64,000 nt of DNA from Paramecium pentaurelia. Taxonomy: Eukaryota; Ciliophora; Oligohymenophorea; Peniculida; Parameciidae. Location of the stretch: positions 62,001 to 126,000 of the forward strand of contig CAJJDO010000088.1 in the NCBI GenBank assembly GCA_905183005.1. Direction: 5' to 3'. This document shows, piece after piece, positions 62,295-64,000 of the stretch (position 1 is the stretch's first letter; each line of letters opens with the position of its first letter). The notes under the pieces were generated by a model. That model was not told where the DNA came from and did no database searches. It saw only the letters and a program-made list of their open reading frames with translations. The position numbers were made by a program, and so were the translations under genes.

Positions 62295-63994
62295 GGCTAT
62301 TATTATTATTATGGCTATTATTATTAATCCTACTATTATGGCTATTATTATTAATCCTTCTATTATGATTATTATTATTAATCCTTCTATTATGATTATT
62401 GTTATTAATCCTACTATTATGATTATTATTATTAATCTGAAAGTAATTATTAGTCTGTTAATTTAAATTCTTCTGCTTAAACTTTGATTTAAGTAGTTTG
62501 TTTCAATGAGTCTGGTATATCTGAAATGTCTTAAATGGTTTCTGTCTATTCATCTTATATATGATTTAATTATAACTCAGTTTAACTTTATTCATCATTA
62601 TCATTATAAATATCTGATGATTCATTATTTTACTAATCTTAGATAACATCTTCATTCTATATTTCAGAATTATTAATATCTTCTATATATTTAATTTCTG
62701 AGTTATCCTCTTAATCAACATCATCAAGATTGACTTTATCAGTGATCACTTAATTATCTTGTTCATCGTCTTGATTTTAAGAATAGTTATTATCATATTC
62801 ATCAAGTGTTGATAATTCTGAACTTGGAGATATATTTTATGAAACATTTTCTTACTCAATTTAATAATCAACATCTTGTTGATCATATTCATCATTATTT
62901 AATTTAATAAATCTTTATTATTTTTAATTTTAAATTGGTTGAATGGTTTCTACATCTTAATCAGCTTATTAAACATATTCTTATTCTTCTTATATATCAA
63001 TTTAATTATCATTATTATCTTAAAATTCTTAATCATCTTAAACATCTGATTATTAATCATTATTATCTGTTTATCTTTTCAAATGATCTAAAATATCATC
63101 AAAAGAATTCATTTCATCTTAATCATCATTATTTTTTTCTTAACTTTAAACATCTTAATCCTCCAAAATATGGGAATCTTAAATAATATTATATTAATTC
63201 TATGGATCAAGAGCATCATATGGTTTTGAATCCTTTTCAACATAGTAATCGGTAAAGTCTTAATCCTATTATTCTTCTTATTCCTATACAGGAAAGTAAT
63301 TATTATCATCTTCTTCATTATTCAGAAATGTTGGATTTTAATATTGTTAATCAGAATCTGTATCTGAAAAGTCTTAATCCTATTCTTCATTATAATTCTA
63401 TTTTTAAATATTAGGTTAATGAATTTCTTAATCTCTCTTCTTTTTAATTTACCTTTTTATTCTAAGTTATTTTGGTTATTTTAATTATTTTTAATTTATT
63501 CTTGTTCTTTAATTTGATTGTTTTTTTGACTTAATTTACTATTATCTTCCTTAATTATAATCATAATCATCATAATCATAATAATTACTGTAATCATAAT
63601 CATAATCAGAATCACTATCATATAAAACTTATTATATAGCATCATCATAATCATATTCATCATAATTATTTGCTTAAGAGTGATTATTTTTTCTATTAAT
63701 TTTTTATTTAATTTCTTATTATTAATTTTAACATTATTGCTTTATTTACAATAATTATTTTAGATTAGAAGTTAGTTATTCTTTATCATAAACAGTAGCT
63801 TTTGATGATTGTGATAATATTTATTACATTTTTTATTTTGTTGCTTAAATACAAACATCAATTTCAGTTAATAGATCTAATTTCTCTTTTTTAGATTGCT
63901 TTACATTCATTTATTACATTAACTTCATAATTTTTGCTAGATCTATCTCAAATTTAGCTTAAAATTCTTGTTTAGCAGGCATCTCAATTTCCAT
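53940..63994 (-). CDS. Giant acidic/polyQ protein with about ten LamG-like repeats (assembly gap inside)
   Basis: One frame runs from ATG 63994 (or beyond the window edge, since it stays open) to TGA 53940, with one intron at 54141-54166. As assembled it is 3343 codons including the N run; removing the overlap duplication leaves about 2955 residues. Residues 1-150 are helical. The next 450 are acidic and rich in D, Q, N, E and Y. A polyglutamine tract follows, made almost wholly of TAA codons (about 62225-62440). From about 61.5 kb down, ten units of about 210 residues recur, each with EY(S/A)(F/Y)G(M/I)W(T/I)R, GDR(T/V)L and W.Y(I/V)Y(M/F)GY landmarks, resembling laminin-G/concanavalin-like sandwiches. 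No signal peptide or membrane helix is seen. A carbohydrate- or protein-binding structural role is inference. Confidence 0.7.
57522..58465. repeat. 944-bp contig-end copy left of the N gap
   Basis: Matches 58683-59626 at offset 1161 with only a few substitutions (for example ctttattgg against ctctattgg, tagagaatac against tagagtatac, ttaatatcag against ttaacatcag). It ends exactly where the N run begins. Confidence 0.93.
58466..58682. other. Assembly gap of 217 N
   Basis: A run of undetermined bases within the giant gene. It is bordered on both sides by the ends of the same 944-bp sequence, so it is most likely an artefact of unmerged overlapping contigs, not missing sequence. Confidence 0.95.
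58683..59626. repeat. 944-bp contig-start copy right of the N gap
   Basis: Begins at the first base after the N run and ends where the match to the left copy would reach the gap. The few differences from the left copy could be allelic or polymorphic. Confidence 0.93.
62225..62440. repeat. (TAA)n polyglutamine microsatellite
   Basis: On the plus strand a long run of tta/att triplets with interruptions. In the giant gene's frame it codes Q runs broken by units such as QDQQQQSQQ and QPQQQ. With TAA reassigned to glutamine, an A+T-only trinucleotide expands as coding polyQ. Confidence 0.85.
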
Positions 63995-64000
63995 TAATGA

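Overview
The window is ciliate macronuclear DNA, most likely from the genus Paramecium. It is about 80% A+T. Long reading frames open only when TAA and TAG are read as glutamine and TGA is the sole stop. Almost every gene is cut by GT..AG introns of about 20-32 nt. Genes sit tens of bases apart on both strands, and one encodes a secreted trichocyst matrix protein. All CDS calls below use this code, and intron positions were fixed by keeping family-conserved frames open and checking that spliced lengths divide by three. The species cannot be named from the sequence.

Layout. 1-4.5 kb (+): a ciliary group, namely a 5'-truncated axonemal dynein intermediate chain (DNAI4/WDR78 type), a membrane-anchored TTL-like protein and a CEP41 homologue. 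4.8-8 kb (+): a Cache-domain membrane sensor and a trichocyst matrix protein. 8.6-10.7 kb (-): an E2 ubiquitin-conjugating enzyme with a UBA domain and the proteasome ATPase RPT5. 11.1-15.3 kb (-): two tandem paralogues of an unrecognised family; one is damaged by an unmerged assembly overlap. 15.6-18.6 kb (-): a large P-loop GTPase whose near-identical inverted copy lies at 36.9-39.6 kb (+). 19.7-22.9 kb: a divergent protein kinase and a cyclin. 23-27 kb (-): a TPR protein and a cathepsin L-like protease. 27-36.8 kb: gene-poor stretches, coiled-coil proteins and an SF-assemblin-like protein. 40.3-43.7 kb (+): two unknown proteins and a Rab GTPase with an unusual N-terminus. 43.9-53.9 kb: two about 1650-residue tmcB-like membrane proteins arranged tail to tail, 25 bp apart. 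53.9-64 kb (-): one giant gene with an acidic/polyglutamine N-terminal half and about ten LamG/concanavalin-like repeats, interrupted by a 217-base N gap whose flanks duplicate each other.

Functional threads are axoneme and tubulin modification, regulated secretion, ubiquitin-proteasome turnover, cell cycle and membrane sensing. Physical neighbourhood alone is not evidence of co-regulation in ciliates. The least described content is the intronless GTPase family with in-frame repeat expansions, the giant LamG-repeat protein, the tmcB-like pair and the tandem unknown paralogues.
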